A stretch of 64,000 nucleotides of DNA from Jidongwangia harbinensis (GTDB lineage Bacteria > Actinomycetota > Actinomycetes > Mycobacteriales > Micromonosporaceae). Shown piece after piece: positions 24,731-33,585 of this stretch. The notes under the pieces were generated by a model, which saw nothing but the letters and a program-made list of their open reading frames with translations, had not been told where the DNA came from and did not search any database. Location of the stretch: NCBI RefSeq assembly GCF_020216025.1, contig NZ_JAIWNC010000043.1, forward strand, positions 26,702 through 90,701, read 5' to 3'. How positions within the stretch are numbered: the first letter of the stretch is position 1; every line of letters begins with the position of its first letter. Both the position numbers and the translations under genes were made by a program.

Positions 24731-27178
24731 TCAGTCGGCGTGCGGCAGATGGCGGGCGAGTTCGACACGGGAACCCACCCCGAACTTACGAAACAACACC
24801 CGCAGGTGATAGTTCACGGTGTGCGGCGACAGGGAAACCCGGCGCGCCACCTGCCGGTTGGTGAGCCCCTCGCCGACGTACCGGATGATCGCCTGTTCGG
24901 TGTCGCTCAGCCGGGCCCAGGTCACCTCCGTGCCGTTCGGTGCGGCCGGAACCGGCGCCGGCGTGCCGGAGTTGAGCAGCGTGCTCACCCGGGCGGCGTC
25001 GTTGCGGGCGCCGATGCGCTGGAAGCCGGCCAGCGCCCGGCCGAGCCGTTCGGCGGTCTCCGCGCAACCCACCGGGTGCCCGGAGCGTCCGAGCCGGCCG
25101 AGGTCCTCCTCGGCCAGCGCCGCGGCCCAGGGGTCGCCGTGGCCGGCGGCGGCCTCCCGCAACGCGTCCGGGTCCTGGTCGAGCACCCCACGGGCATGCC
25201 GGGCGGACAGCCGGACGGTGGGGAAGCCGCGGTTCGCGGCGGCCAGTTCCTCGGCGGTGGCGGCGACGCTGGCGGCCAGCGCGACCTGGTCGGCGGCCAG
25301 GGCGATGCGGATCAGCCAGGCCGCGGCACCCGGTTCCTCCAGGTACAGCGAGCGCTGCGACAGCAGGTCGGCGTGCCGGGTGGTGAGCAGGTCCAGGGCC
25401 CGCTGCTCGCCGAGCTGGGCCACCGCGATCAGGAACTCGCACCAGCCGATCCGGACCGACGGGAACACGGTGCCGTACGCCCGGGCCGCCGCCCGGCACC
25501 GCCAGACGTGGTCCGCGGCGGTGGTGATGTCGCCCAGCCGCAGCGTCACCAGCGCGAGGACCGCCTGCGCGTACGGCGTCACCCACCGGCTGGGCGCCTC
25601 CGCGGCCAGGGCCAGGCCGGCCTGGGCCCGCTCGTACGCGTCGCTGGTGCGACCCGCCTGCAGCAGGATCCGGGCGTGGATGACCAGGGGAGGGGCCTGG
25701 TGGGCGGACAGGCCCAGGCGGGCGATGGTGTCCCGGGCCTCCTGGATCAGCCGTTCCGCCTCGGACCGCCGGCCGATCTCGGCGAGTTTGGCGGCCAGCG
25801 TCAGCCGCGGGTAGGGACGCCAGGCCGGGGGCGCCGAGTCGTCGGCGGACAGTGCCGCCGTCCGGCCCCAGTGCAGCCCGTCGTCCAGCTGCCCGGCCGC
25901 CCAGCTGAGATTGGACAGCACGGTCGTGGCGGCCAGCAGGTCGGCGTCCGCGGGCCGGTCGGCGTGGGCGGCGACGATGGTCCGCGCCTCGGCGGTCACC
26001 GCGGCCGTGTCCGTGCCGAACAGGCCGACGATCCGGTCCGCCGCGGCGCCCACCGGGTCGGCCGTGCCGGGCAGCCGGCAGGTGGCCGGGGTGCCGGCGA
26101 GCAGGCGGCGCAGGTCGTCGACGACGTCGGCGGCGAGCGGTTCGGTGAGGGTGGCGCGGGCCAGCAGGACGGCGGGTACGAGCGCGTCGGCGCTCGCGCC
26201 CACGGCCGCGCCGTCGCGTGGTGTCCCGCGGAACTGCCGGTGCAGGGCGTGGCGAACCGACGGGGGCACGTTCTCCGCGATGGCGCGCCACACCAGGCCG
26301 TGCACGAACGTGGTCTGCTCGTCGACGGAACGCAGCAGCCCGGCCGCGATCGCCTCGTTGAGCACCGGCAGCAGCCCGGCCGCGGTCCCGCCCTGGATGC
26401 CGGCCACGGTCTCGAAGCAGAACGTCTGCCCGAGGGTCGCGGCGATCTGGAGGAACTGCTGGGCCGGCGGGGAGAGCGCGCTGAACCAGTACCGCACCAC
26501 CTCGTGCACGCGCCGCGGGACGCGGTCGGCCAGCAGGTGGGCCCGGCCGTCCCGGACCTCGATGCCGCCCTCCTCGCGCAGTCCCTCCACCAGTTCGACG
26601 ATCAGCAGCGGGTTGCCGGCGGCGGTGGCGACCACGGCCCGCAGGTCGTCCGCCGGCACCGCGCCGGCCCGCCCGGCGACCAGGGCGACGACGGCGTCGC
26701 ACGGCAACGGTCCCAGCTCGATCCGGCTCAGCACGGTGCTCCGGGCGAGCAGCCGCCGTACCTCCGGCCCGGGTTCTCCGGACGGCGCGGTGAGCACCCA
26801 GACGAGCGGTTCGGCCGCGATCTGCTCGCGCAGCCGGAACGGCGCCGGGCCCGCCCCGGACATGGCCAGGTGCAGGTCGTCCACGGCGGCGATCCAGGGC
26901 CCGGCCGTGGCGTCGGCGGCGCGGCAGGAGCGGGCGCCGAGCAGCGCGCCCATCTCGTGCACGTCGATCACCGCGCCGGCCCGCCCGGCGGGACGGTCCA
27001 TGACGGTGAAGCCGCGCCGCTGCGCCTCCGCGAGGGTGTCCTCCAGCAGCCGCGTCTTGCCGCTGCCCGGCGGGCCCTCGATCAGCACCACCTCGCCCTG
27101 GGCCCGGTCGCCCAGCGTCTCCAACACTCCGCAGATCTGGGTGAGCTCGCGTTCGCGGCCCAGTAATCGGTCTGCCAT
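24731..27178 (-). CDS. Large ATP-binding LuxR-family (LAL) regulator
   Basis: The 815-residue protein has an N-terminal AAA/STAND ATPase (Walker A GPPGSGKTRLLEDT at about residues 35-48; Walker B IAAVDDLHLA), a long helical repeat region, and a C-terminal LuxR HTH (EQAIIRYVGEGLTNRQVAR then SLSPHTVNYHLRVLFRKFGV). LAL proteins are usually pathway-specific activators in actinomycete clusters. ATG 27178 is preferred; GTG 27181 is the adjacent alternative. It is co-transcribed with the thioesterase. It is the best candidate for activating the aryl-PKS locus and perhaps more. Confidence 0.9.
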   Translation of the reverse strand: MADRLLGRERELTQICGVLETLGDRAQGEVVLIEGPPGSGKTRLLEDTLAEAQRRGFTVMDRPAGRAGAVIDVHEMGALLGARSCRAADATAGPWIAAVDDLHLAMSGAGPAPFRLREQIAAEPLVWVLTAPSGEPGPEVRRLLARSTVLSRIELGPLPCDAVVALVAGRAGAVPADDLRAVVATAAGNPLLIVELVEGLREEGGIEVRDGRAHLLADRVPRRVHEVVRYWFSALSPPAQQFLQIAATLGQTFCFETVAGIQGGTAAGLLPVLNEAIAAGLLRSVDEQTTFVHGLVWRAIAENVPPSVRHALHRQFRGTPRDGAAVGASADALVPAVLLARATLTEPLAADVVDDLRRLLAGTPATCRLPGTADPVGAAADRIVGLFGTDTAAVTAEARTIVAAHADRPADADLLAATTVLSNLSWAAGQLDDGLHWGRTAALSADDSAPPAWRPYPRLTLAAKLAEIGRRSEAERLIQEARDTIARLGLSAHQAPPLVIHARILLQAGRTSDAYERAQAGLALAAEAPSRWVTPYAQAVLALVTLRLGDITTAADHVWRCRAAARAYGTVFPSVRIGWCEFLIAVAQLGEQRALDLLTTRHADLLSQRSLYLEEPGAAAWLIRIALAADQVALAASVAATAEELAAANRGFPTVRLSARHARGVLDQDPDALREAAAGHGDPWAAALAEEDLGRLGRSGHPVGCAETAERLGRALAGFQRIGARNDAARVSTLLNSGTPAPVPAAPNGTEVTWARLSDTEQAIIRYVGEGLTNRQVARRVSLSPHTVNYHLRVLFRKFGVGSRVELARHLPHAD

Positions 27179-27225
27179 CACACCGGTCCCCCGACATCAG
27201 GTGGTTCGGCCCGCCTCAGGACGCG

Positions 27226-27256
27226 ATCGTACGTCCCGGATTTCTACGACTGTCAA
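27226..27256 (-). promoter_or_regulatory. Candidate promoter of the LAL regulator
   Basis: Read on the reverse strand, TTGACA (27256-27251) is followed by TACGAT (27231-27226) with a 19-base spacer, somewhat long. It lies about 50 bases upstream of the regulator start. The motif TCAATATCA (27253-27261 forward) overlaps its -35 box and recurs at 39398-39406 between the enediyne thioesterase and UnbV genes. Confidence 0.4.
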
Positions 27257-27467
27257 TATCATGTGAACGTTGCGGTGCGTGGTCCGGTTGCCGGCATCGA
27301 GCGTGCCACCTTGCGCTGACCTGGATGAACGTCCGGTTTCCGGTGCGTGCGGTGCGCGTTGCCGCGACGTTTCCCGGCGCCGCGGGACTGTGCCAAATGA
27401 TGTCTGGCCGGCCAGGTCAGCAAGATGTACCGAGTCGGTCTGTCCGGCCGATGGCAGCGTCGCGCTC

Positions 27468-28421
27468 ATGTCCGCCACGCATGAGCCCCTGTCCCGTCCA
27501 CTGTCGACACCCGTGGCCACCGCACCCGACCGTCCGGTCCGCACCGGACGGATCGTCGTGGCCAGCGTCCTCGCCGGAATCGCCCTGGCCGTGCTCTGGT
27601 CGTACCATCTGGTCGACCGGGTGATCGGCGACAACGTCGCCGACCGCCTGCTCGGGTACGACGCCCGATCCGGCGCCATCGCGGGCACCACGGCCGGTCT
27701 GGTGTTCGCCTTCGTCTCCGGGCTGGCCGGCACGTTCACCGCCTGCAACATCGCGATGGCCGCCTCGATCGGCCCGATGGCCCAGGCCGGCGACGGTCCG
27801 CGGGCCCGGCCGGCCGGCACCTGGCGGGCGCTGCTCGCCCCGGTCGGTTACCTCACGCTCGGCATGGTGACCGTCTCGGCGGTGTACGGCTTCGCCGGGG
27901 TGCTGCTCGGCGACCGCCTCCCGCAGCTCTCCACCCGGACGGTGGGGGAGATGCCGGTACGCATCATCCAGTCGTCGGTGGTGTTCGGCGTGATCGGGCT
28001 GGCGCTGCTGCTGATCGGCCTGGCCGCGTTGCGGGTGATCCCGGACGTCTTCGCCGGGCGGCCGCGGGCCCGGGTCGTGGTGCTCGGCGCGCTGATCGGC
28101 GGCTTCCTGATCGGCCGGCCGTACCCGCTGTTCAACAAGCTGTTCCACTGGGCCGTGGACACCGGCAACCCGCTGAACGGTGCGGCCGCCTTCGTGCTCC
28201 AGTCGCTCGGCAACGTGCTCCTGGTGGTGGCCCTGTTCGCGCTGCTCACCGCGGTCACCCGGGGCGGCTTCCTGCGGCTGATGACGGCGAGCCCGCGCCG
28301 GGCCATGGCGGTGACCGGTTCACTGCTGATCGCCCTCGGCGTGTTCACGGTCGTGTACTGGGTGGTCCGGGTGCCCGCCATCTTCGGGTTCGGCTGGTTC
28401 CCGACCATGCCGTACACGTGA
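27468..28421 (+). CDS. Polytopic membrane protein of unknown function (DsbD/CcdA-like topology)
   Basis: The 317-residue protein has a cytosolic leader of about 25 residues and eight or so hydrophobic segments (for example VVASVLAGIALAVLW, LVFAFVSGLAGTFTACNIAM, VVFGVIGLALLLIGLAAL, LLIALGVFTVVYWVV). The second segment's FxACN pattern and helix spacing recall the DsbD/CcdA electron-carrying membrane domain, but only one clear cysteine is seen there, so thiol chemistry is doubtful. It stands alone between the regulator and a YCII gene. No function is assigned. Confidence 0.55.
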   Translation: MSATHEPLSRPLSTPVATAPDRPVRTGRIVVASVLAGIALAVLWSYHLVDRVIGDNVADRLLGYDARSGAIAGTTAGLVFAFVSGLAGTFTACNIAMAASIGPMAQAGDGPRARPAGTWRALLAPVGYLTLGMVTVSAVYGFAGVLLGDRLPQLSTRTVGEMPVRIIQSSVVFGVIGLALLLIGLAALRVIPDVFAGRPRARVVVLGALIGGFLIGRPYPLFNKLFHWAVDTGNPLNGAAAFVLQSLGNVLLVVALFALLTAVTRGGFLRLMTASPRRAMAVTGSLLIALGVFTVVYWVVRVPAIFGFGWFPTMPYT

Positions 28422-28547
28422 CGCCGGAAATTTCTTCCCGGTGCTGTCGATTCCGGGGTCCGGTGCGCGACTACCTCGGGAAGCCATCCGACGATCGTCG
28501 CGCGACGACCAGGGCCGGTCCCGCGCGACCGCACTCCAGGAGCTGAC

Positions 28548-28904
28548 ATGAAGTTCATGATCATGTTGTTCGAGAAGGACACGGACTGGCAGGCGGCGCC
28601 GCCCGAGGAACTGGAGGCGGCGCTGGCCGAGCACGGCGCCTTCACCAAGATGCTCCAGGACAAGGGCATCGCGTACTCCGGCGAGGCGGTCAAGGATTCC
28701 GGCAGCGCGGTCACCCTGCGGCGCGCCGGCGACGGGGACACGCTGACCGCCACCGAGGGGCCGTTCGCGCCGGGACAGCCGGCCCAGCTCGCCGGTTTCT
28801 ACGTCATCGACGTCAAGGACCTCGACGAGGCGGTGGAGATCGCCCGGATGTGCCCGACCGGCGCGGCCACCGAGGTGCGGCCGATCTGGGAGAGCGCGGC
28901 CTGA
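28548..28904 (+). CDS. YCII/DGPF-domain protein
   Basis: The 118-residue protein has the YCII fold pattern: MKFMIMLFEKD at the start, a variant of the DGPF box (ATEGPFAPG, about residues 65-73) and the closing AGFYVIDVKDLDEAVEIA. AGGAGCTGAC precedes ATG 28548. Many DGPF proteins are encoded beside an ECF sigma factor, but here none is adjacent; a second YCII gene near 62.2 kb has one. Function of the family is mostly unknown. Confidence 0.8.
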   Translation: MKFMIMLFEKDTDWQAAPPEELEAALAEHGAFTKMLQDKGIAYSGEAVKDSGSAVTLRRAGDGDTLTATEGPFAPGQPAQLAGFYVIDVKDLDEAVEIARMCPTGAATEVRPIWESAA

Positions 28905-28971
28905 CGCCCGATCCGCACGGGCCGTGTTGTCCCCCGGCGCGGCCCGTGCTCCCGTTCCCTTTGGAGGTCCG

Positions 28972-30528
28972 GTGACTGCTGTCCCGCAAGCCCGTGTCCC
29001 GCAGGCCCGGCTCGGTCTCGCGCTGGCCCTGCTGGCGTCCACCCAGTTCGTGCTCACCCTCGACTCGGGCATCATGAACGTCGCCCTGCCGACGATCCAG
29101 ACCGACCTGGGCTTCGCCGCCGAGGACCTGGCCTGGGTCACGAACGCCTACGCTCTGGCGTTCGGCGGTTTCCTGCTGCTGGGCGGCCGGATGGCCGACC
29201 TGGTCGGGGCCCGCCGGATGTTCATCGCCGGCCTGGTCCTGTTCACCGCGGCCTCGCTGCTGGGCGCGGTCGCGCAGACGCCGCTCTGGCTGGTGCTGGC
29301 CCGTGCCGTGCAGGGCCTCGGCGGCGCGCTGGTGTCACCCGCCGCGATGACGCTGGTGGTGACCATGTTCGCGGCCGGCGCCGAACGCAACCGTGCGCTG
29401 GGCATCTTCGGCGCGATGTCCGGGCTGGGCGGTGCGGCCGGCTTCATGCTGGGCGGCGTCCTGACCGAGTGGCTCGGCTGGCCGTCCGTCCTCGCGGTGA
29501 ACGTGCCGATCGGCATCGCCGCGGTGCTGCTCGCCCCGGTGCTGCTCACCGGTGAACGGGCCACCGGCACCGACCGGTCGTTCGACCTGCTCGGCGCGTT
29601 CTCCGTCACCGGCGGCCTGACCGTGCTGGCGTACGCCGTGGTCGGCGCGCCCGGTGCCGGCTGGGCGTCGGCCCGCACCCTCGGCCTGCTCGCGGTCGCC
29701 GCCGTGCTGCTCGTCGCGTTCGTCGGCATCGAGTCCCGGGCCCGCAACCCGCTCGTGCCGCTGCGGGTGTTCCGGCACCGGCTGCTGCGCTCGGCGAACA
29801 TCCTGGCCGTGCTGATGACCGCCTCGATCTTCCCGTTCTTCTTCTTCGTCACGCTGTACCTGCAACAGGTGCTCGGATTCGGTCCGTTCCAGGCGGGCCT
29901 CGGCCAGTTGCCGCTGGCCCTGGCCATGATGGTCGCGGCGGCCGCGCTCGCGGCGCAGCTCATCGCCCGCTACGGCCTCCGCATCACCGCCGCGCTGGGC
30001 CTGGCGTCGTCGTGCGCCGGCCTGGCCTGGTTCGCCCAGCTGTCGCCGGACGGCACCTACCTGGGCGACGTGCTGGGTCCGGCGCTGCTGATCGGCGTCG
30101 GGCTGGGCCTCGGGGTGGTGAGCGTGACCATCGCCGGCACCGCCGACGCGCGCCGCGAGGAGGCCGGCCTGGCCTCCGGCCTGATCAACACCACCCAGCA
30201 GGTGGGCGGGGCGATCGGGCTGGCGGTGCTGATCGCGCTGGCGGCCAGCGCCGCCCCGGCGGGCCCGGCGGCGGAGTCTCTCACCGGCGGGTTCCGGGTC
30301 GCGCTGTACGTGGGCGCGGCGCTCGCCCTGCTCGGCGTGGTCCTGGCGCTCGTCATGCTGCCCGGCCGGCCCCCGGCGGAGCGGGCCGCGCCCCCGGCGG
30401 AGCGGGCCGCGCCCCCGGCGGAGCGGGCCGAGCCCTCGGCGGACCAGGCCGCGCCCCCGGCCGAACCACCGCGCCCGGCCGAGACCCGCCTGTCCGGCCC
30501 CGCACCGAGCACCAGCCAAGGAGGATGA
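28972..30528 (+). CDS. MFS drug exporter, DHA2 (EmrB/QacA, 14-helix) type
   Basis: The 518-residue protein has the 14-helix DHA2 pattern: FVLTLDSGIMNVALPTIQ (motif D1-like), GGRMADLVGARRMFIAG (motif A) and LALARAVQGLGGAL-like motif B written here as VLARAVQGLGG. GTG 28972 follows an excellent TTTGGAGGTCC ribosome site; the upstream ATG frame lacks one. The last 45 residues are a cytosolic low-complexity tail with three PPAERAA units. Such pumps commonly export the cluster's own antibiotic. A small gene follows with overlapping stop and start region. Confidence 0.88.
   Translation: MTAVPQARVPQARLGLALALLASTQFVLTLDSGIMNVALPTIQTDLGFAAEDLAWVTNAYALAFGGFLLLGGRMADLVGARRMFIAGLVLFTAASLLGAVAQTPLWLVLARAVQGLGGALVSPAAMTLVVTMFAAGAERNRALGIFGAMSGLGGAAGFMLGGVLTEWLGWPSVLAVNVPIGIAAVLLAPVLLTGERATGTDRSFDLLGAFSVTGGLTVLAYAVVGAPGAGWASARTLGLLAVAAVLLVAFVGIESRARNPLVPLRVFRHRLLRSANILAVLMTASIFPFFFFVTLYLQQVLGFGPFQAGLGQLPLALAMMVAAAALAAQLIARYGLRITAALGLASSCAGLAWFAQLSPDGTYLGDVLGPALLIGVGLGLGVVSVTIAGTADARREEAGLASGLINTTQQVGGAIGLAVLIALAASAAPAGPAAESLTGGFRVALYVGAALALLGVVLALVMLPGRPPAERAAPPAERAAPPAERAEPSADQAAPPAEPPRPAETRLSGPAPSTSQGG
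30370..30432 (+). repeat. Three tandem 21-bp units in the exporter tail
   Basis: Units at 30370-30390, 30391-30411 and 30412-30432 are nearly identical and each encodes PPAERAA (or PPAERAE). The repeat is in frame, so it changes only the length of the exporter's C-terminal tail; slippage could make it variable among strains. Confidence 0.8.
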
Positions 30529-30530
30529 TC

Positions 30531-30851
30531 ATGGTGGATGACAGCAAGGCCGACGCCGCGTTCAGCGAACTCGCCGCGGCCCTGGCCGCGGAGGGCTTCG
30601 CCGAGGGCAAGATGTTCGGCCTGCGCTGCCTCAAGTACGGCGGCAAGGCGGTGGTCGCGCTGCACTCCGGTGGCGCCGCCGTCAAGCTCGGCAACGGCAG
30701 TGCGGCGCATGCCGCGGCGCAGCGGTTGCCCGGTGCGGCGGAATTCGATCCGGCCGGCGGGCGGCCCATGAAGGATTGGGTGTGGCTCCCGGCGGACGAG
30801 TCCGCACAATGGCCGGAATACGCACGGCTGGCCGGCGAGAAAATAGGCTAG
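30531..30851 (+). CDS. Small TfoX_N-like protein
   Basis: The 106-residue protein has the TfoX N-terminal-domain pattern KMFGLRCLKYGGKAVVALH and a C-terminal DWVWLPADESAQWPEYARLA reminiscent of MmcQ/YjbR-like single-domain proteins. ATG 30531 is spaced well from AAGGAGG (30518-30524); ATG 30525 overlaps the exporter stop. It is translationally linked to the exporter. Nothing indicates DNA uptake regulation; its role is unknown. Confidence 0.7.
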   Translation: MVDDSKADAAFSELAAALAAEGFAEGKMFGLRCLKYGGKAVVALHSGGAAVKLGNGSAAHAAAQRLPGAAEFDPAGGRPMKDWVWLPADESAQWPEYARLAGEKIG

Positions 30852-30860
30852 AAAGGGAGC

Positions 30861-30908
30861 GGCGCGCAATTCCTGGGGCAACAAACGCTGAGCCGGGAAT
30901 TGCGCGCC
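30861..30908. repeat. 13-bp inverted repeat between two exporter genes
   Basis: Arms GGCGCGCAATTCC (30861-30873) and GGAATTGCGCGCC (30896-30908) are perfect complements separated by 22 bases. It lies just after the TfoX-like gene and 75 bases before the next MFS gene. It may be a terminator stem without a T tract, or an operator with two half-sites 35 bases apart. Confidence 0.6.
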
Positions 30909-30983
30909 GCCGGTAACGTTGCGGTCGTTCCGGCGCGTTCCGGAAAAGGTCCGTGCGCGCCCCGTCGAGACAGGCGCGATGCG

Positions 30984-32204
30984 ATGAGCGACTACGCCGG
31001 CAACGTTCGGAAGATCTATCTGTACCAGGCCTGCACGAACCTCATGCTGTTCATGCCGGTCTGGATCGTCTTCATGCAGACCGGCCGCGGCCTGACCCTC
31101 ACCCAGGTGACCGTGATGCTGGGCGCGTCCTGGCTGGTGTCCGCGTTCGCCGAGGTGCCGACCGGGGCGCTCGCCGACACCGTGGGCCGCCGGATCAGCC
31201 TGCTGATCGGCACCGTCCTGGTGGCCGGCGGCACCGCGCTGGTGGCGTTCCTGCCGGGGTACTGGCTGATCTTCGGCGCGTACCTGGTCTGGTCGGTGGG
31301 TCTGGCGCTGCAGTCCGGGGCGGACATGGCGCTGCTCTACGACACGCTGCGGGAGTCCGGCCGGGAGGACGCCTACGAGCACGTCGCGGGCCGGTCGTTC
31401 GCCATCACGCAGCTCGCCCAGGGCGTCTCCAGTGTGGCCGGCGGCCTGCTCGCCGGGGTGGCGCTGCACCTGCCGCTGGTCGCCACCAGCGTGTGCACCG
31501 CGGCCGGCCTGGTCTTCCTGCTGGCGCTGCGGGAGCCGCCGGCGGCGCATCCCGGGCGGCGGTCGTACCGGCAGACCCTGGCCGACGCCGCCGACCTGAT
31601 CCGGCGCCGCCGCGGCCTGCGCCCGCTGATGCTGTTCGGCGCGGCCGTCGGGGTGATGCCGTGGCTGCTGGTCTTCGTGCTGTTCCAGCCGTATCTGGAC
31701 GCCCGTGCGGTGCCGATCGCCTGGTTCGGGGTGCTGTTCCTGATGCTGCGCCTGGCCGGGGTCGCCGGGTCGCGCCTCGGGCCGCGGGTGATCGCCCGCG
31801 ACGCCCGCCCGCGCTGGCTGACCGCGGTGCCGCCGCTGTTCGGGGTGCTGTTCGTGCTGATGGCCGTGGTGCCGGCCTGGGGCGTGGCGTTCGCGCTGAT
31901 GCTGGTGGTCGGGTTCCTCCAGGGCTGTCTGCGGCCGGTCCTGTCGGACCTGCTCAACCAGCGGCTGGAGGCGCGGGTACGGGCCACCGTGCTGTCCCTG
32001 CAGAGCCTGCTGCTGACGCTGGCCGTCGCGGTGCTGCAGCCGGCGGCCGGGCTGGTCGCGGATCTGACCGGCCCGGCCACGGCGTTCCTGCTGCTGGCGG
32101 CGGTGTCGCTGGTGGCGGCGGTGCTGCGCGGCGTGTGGCGGCGCGCGGAGGCGTCCACCCCGGCGCCGGTCAGCGACGGTACGAGGGCTGGGTCTGCGGG
32201 TTGA
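30984..32204 (+). CDS. MFS transporter (12-helix)
   Basis: The 406-residue protein has 12 predicted helices and motif A as GALADTVGRRISLLIG between helices 2 and 3. There is a central loop near residues 195-215 and a short cytosolic tail. ATG 30984 was chosen because the first helix begins a few residues later (YQACTNLMLFMPVWIVFM); the ribosome site is weak. It converges on the beta-propeller gene with a 35-base overlap at the stops. Substrate unknown; an efflux role for a cluster product is plausible. Confidence 0.82.
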   Translation: MSDYAGNVRKIYLYQACTNLMLFMPVWIVFMQTGRGLTLTQVTVMLGASWLVSAFAEVPTGALADTVGRRISLLIGTVLVAGGTALVAFLPGYWLIFGAYLVWSVGLALQSGADMALLYDTLRESGREDAYEHVAGRSFAITQLAQGVSSVAGGLLAGVALHLPLVATSVCTAAGLVFLLALREPPAAHPGRRSYRQTLADAADLIRRRRGLRPLMLFGAAVGVMPWLLVFVLFQPYLDARAVPIAWFGVLFLMLRLAGVAGSRLGPRVIARDARPRWLTAVPPLFGVLFVLMAVVPAWGVAFALMLVVGFLQGCLRPVLSDLLNQRLEARVRATVLSLQSLLLTLAVAVLQPAAGLVADLTGPATAFLLLAAVSLVAAVLRGVWRRAEASTPAPVSDGTRAGSAG

Positions 32205-33585
32205 GTCCGGGCAGCCGCACCCGGTTCGCGGAGGCGGTACGCGGATCGTCCAGCCGCAGCACGTCCAGGCCCTTGCGCATGTCGCTGGAGTAGATGTGGC
32301 CGTTGTACCAGTACGCCGACCACGAGCCGCCGGCCGGCACCTGGTCGGCCGGCAGCGGTCCCCGTTCGAAGTACCCGATCTCCCGGGGCCGGCGCGAGTC
32401 GGTGAAGTCCCACACCGAGACTCCGCCCTGGTAGAACGCCTGCACCAGGACGTCGCGGCCGCGTACCGGGATGAGCGAGGAGTTGTGCGCGACGCAGTTC
32501 TCGGTCGTACCCTGCGGGCGGTCGATCTTGAAGTAGGAGGCGGGGCGCAACCGGCCGCCGACGATGTCGTAGATCGCGCTGGCCCCGCGCGTGGCGCCGA
32601 TCTCCGGGGCGCAGGCCGCGGTCATGCCGCCGCCCAGCTCGTCGACGAACACCACCTTGGTGGCGTCGTCGTTGAACGTGGCGGAGTGCCAGAACGCGAA
32701 GTTGCGGTCCCGGACCCGGTCGATCGGGCGCGGTCGCAGCCGGTCCGAGATGTCCAGCAGCACCCCGTCGCCCATGCAGGCGGCGGCGGCCAGATCCCGT
32801 TCCGGCAGCACCGTGATGTCGTGGCAGCCGCTGGTCGGGACGGTGTAGGGGCCGGGGAACTCGCCGGGCCGGCCGGGATGCCCGCCGCCGGGGAACAGCA
32901 CCGGCCGGGCGACGACCGCCGCGGCGGCCGGGTCGCGCAGCGGCACCCGGACGACGGTGATCCGGTCGTGCGGCGGCAGGCAGTCCGGGAACGCCGGGTC
33001 CGGGCCGTACGAGGACACATAGAGCAGGACCGAGTCGCGGCGGTGCTCGGGTACCAGCGTGTGGGTATGTGAGCCGCAGGCGGTCTCCACCGCCGCCAGG
33101 TAGCGCGGCGCGGCCGGGTCGCCGATGTCGAAGATCTTGATGCCCTCCCACGCCGTCTTCGCGGTCGCCGGCAGCGGCGTGCTGCGGCACGAGTCGTCGC
33201 TGCGGGACGAGTCGGTGGAGAGGAACAGCAGGTCACCGGCGATCGAGACGTCGTTCTGCGAGCCGGGGCAGAGCGTCTGGCTGAGGATCCGCGGCCGGGC
33301 CGGGTCGGCGATGTCGTACAGCGTGAAGCCGTCGTAGTTGCCCGCCGCCGCCAGGTCGCCGGCGAAGGCCAGGTCGGTGCCGAACGCCAGCTCGGCGTCG
33401 AACGGCGGCTGTTTGGCCACGGTGGCCAGGTGCCGGATGTTCGGGCTGTGCCGGATCTCGTCGGGTGCCGGCGGACCCGGCGGACCCGGCGGAGCCGCGC
33501 CGGCGGGGGCGCCGGCGGTGGTCGCGAGGGTGACGGTGAGCAGCACGACCGCCGCGGCGGCGGTCAGTCGCTTGGGGACGGGCAT
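32170..33585 (-). CDS. Secreted LVIVD-repeat beta-propeller protein
   Basis: The 471-residue protein has a Sec signal (KRLTAAAAVVLLTVTLATTA, cleaving near GAAPPG) and repeated blades with the pattern LYDIADPARPRIL, IFDIGDPAAPRYL, LLDISDRLRPRPI and VWDFTDSRRPREIG, which is the LVIVD propeller repeat. Six cysteines suggest disulfides outside the cell. ATG 33585 follows a GGAAAGGAAA ribosome site and overlaps the kinase-like gene's stop by 22 bases. The frame stays open far upstream, but that part is antisense to the kinase gene. Function of such proteins is not known. Confidence 0.8.
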   Translation of the reverse strand: MPVPKRLTAAAAVVLLTVTLATTAGAPAGAAPPGPPGPPAPDEIRHSPNIRHLATVAKQPPFDAELAFGTDLAFAGDLAAAGNYDGFTLYDIADPARPRILSQTLCPGSQNDVSIAGDLLFLSTDSSRSDDSCRSTPLPATAKTAWEGIKIFDIGDPAAPRYLAAVETACGSHTHTLVPEHRRDSVLLYVSSYGPDPAFPDCLPPHDRITVVRVPLRDPAAAAVVARPVLFPGGGHPGRPGEFPGPYTVPTSGCHDITVLPERDLAAAACMGDGVLLDISDRLRPRPIDRVRDRNFAFWHSATFNDDATKVVFVDELGGGMTAACAPEIGATRGASAIYDIVGGRLRPASYFKIDRPQGTTENCVAHNSSLIPVRGRDVLVQAFYQGGVSVWDFTDSRRPREIGYFERGPLPADQVPAGGSWSAYWYNGHIYSSDMRKGLDVLRLDDPRTASANRVRLPGLNPQTQPSYRR

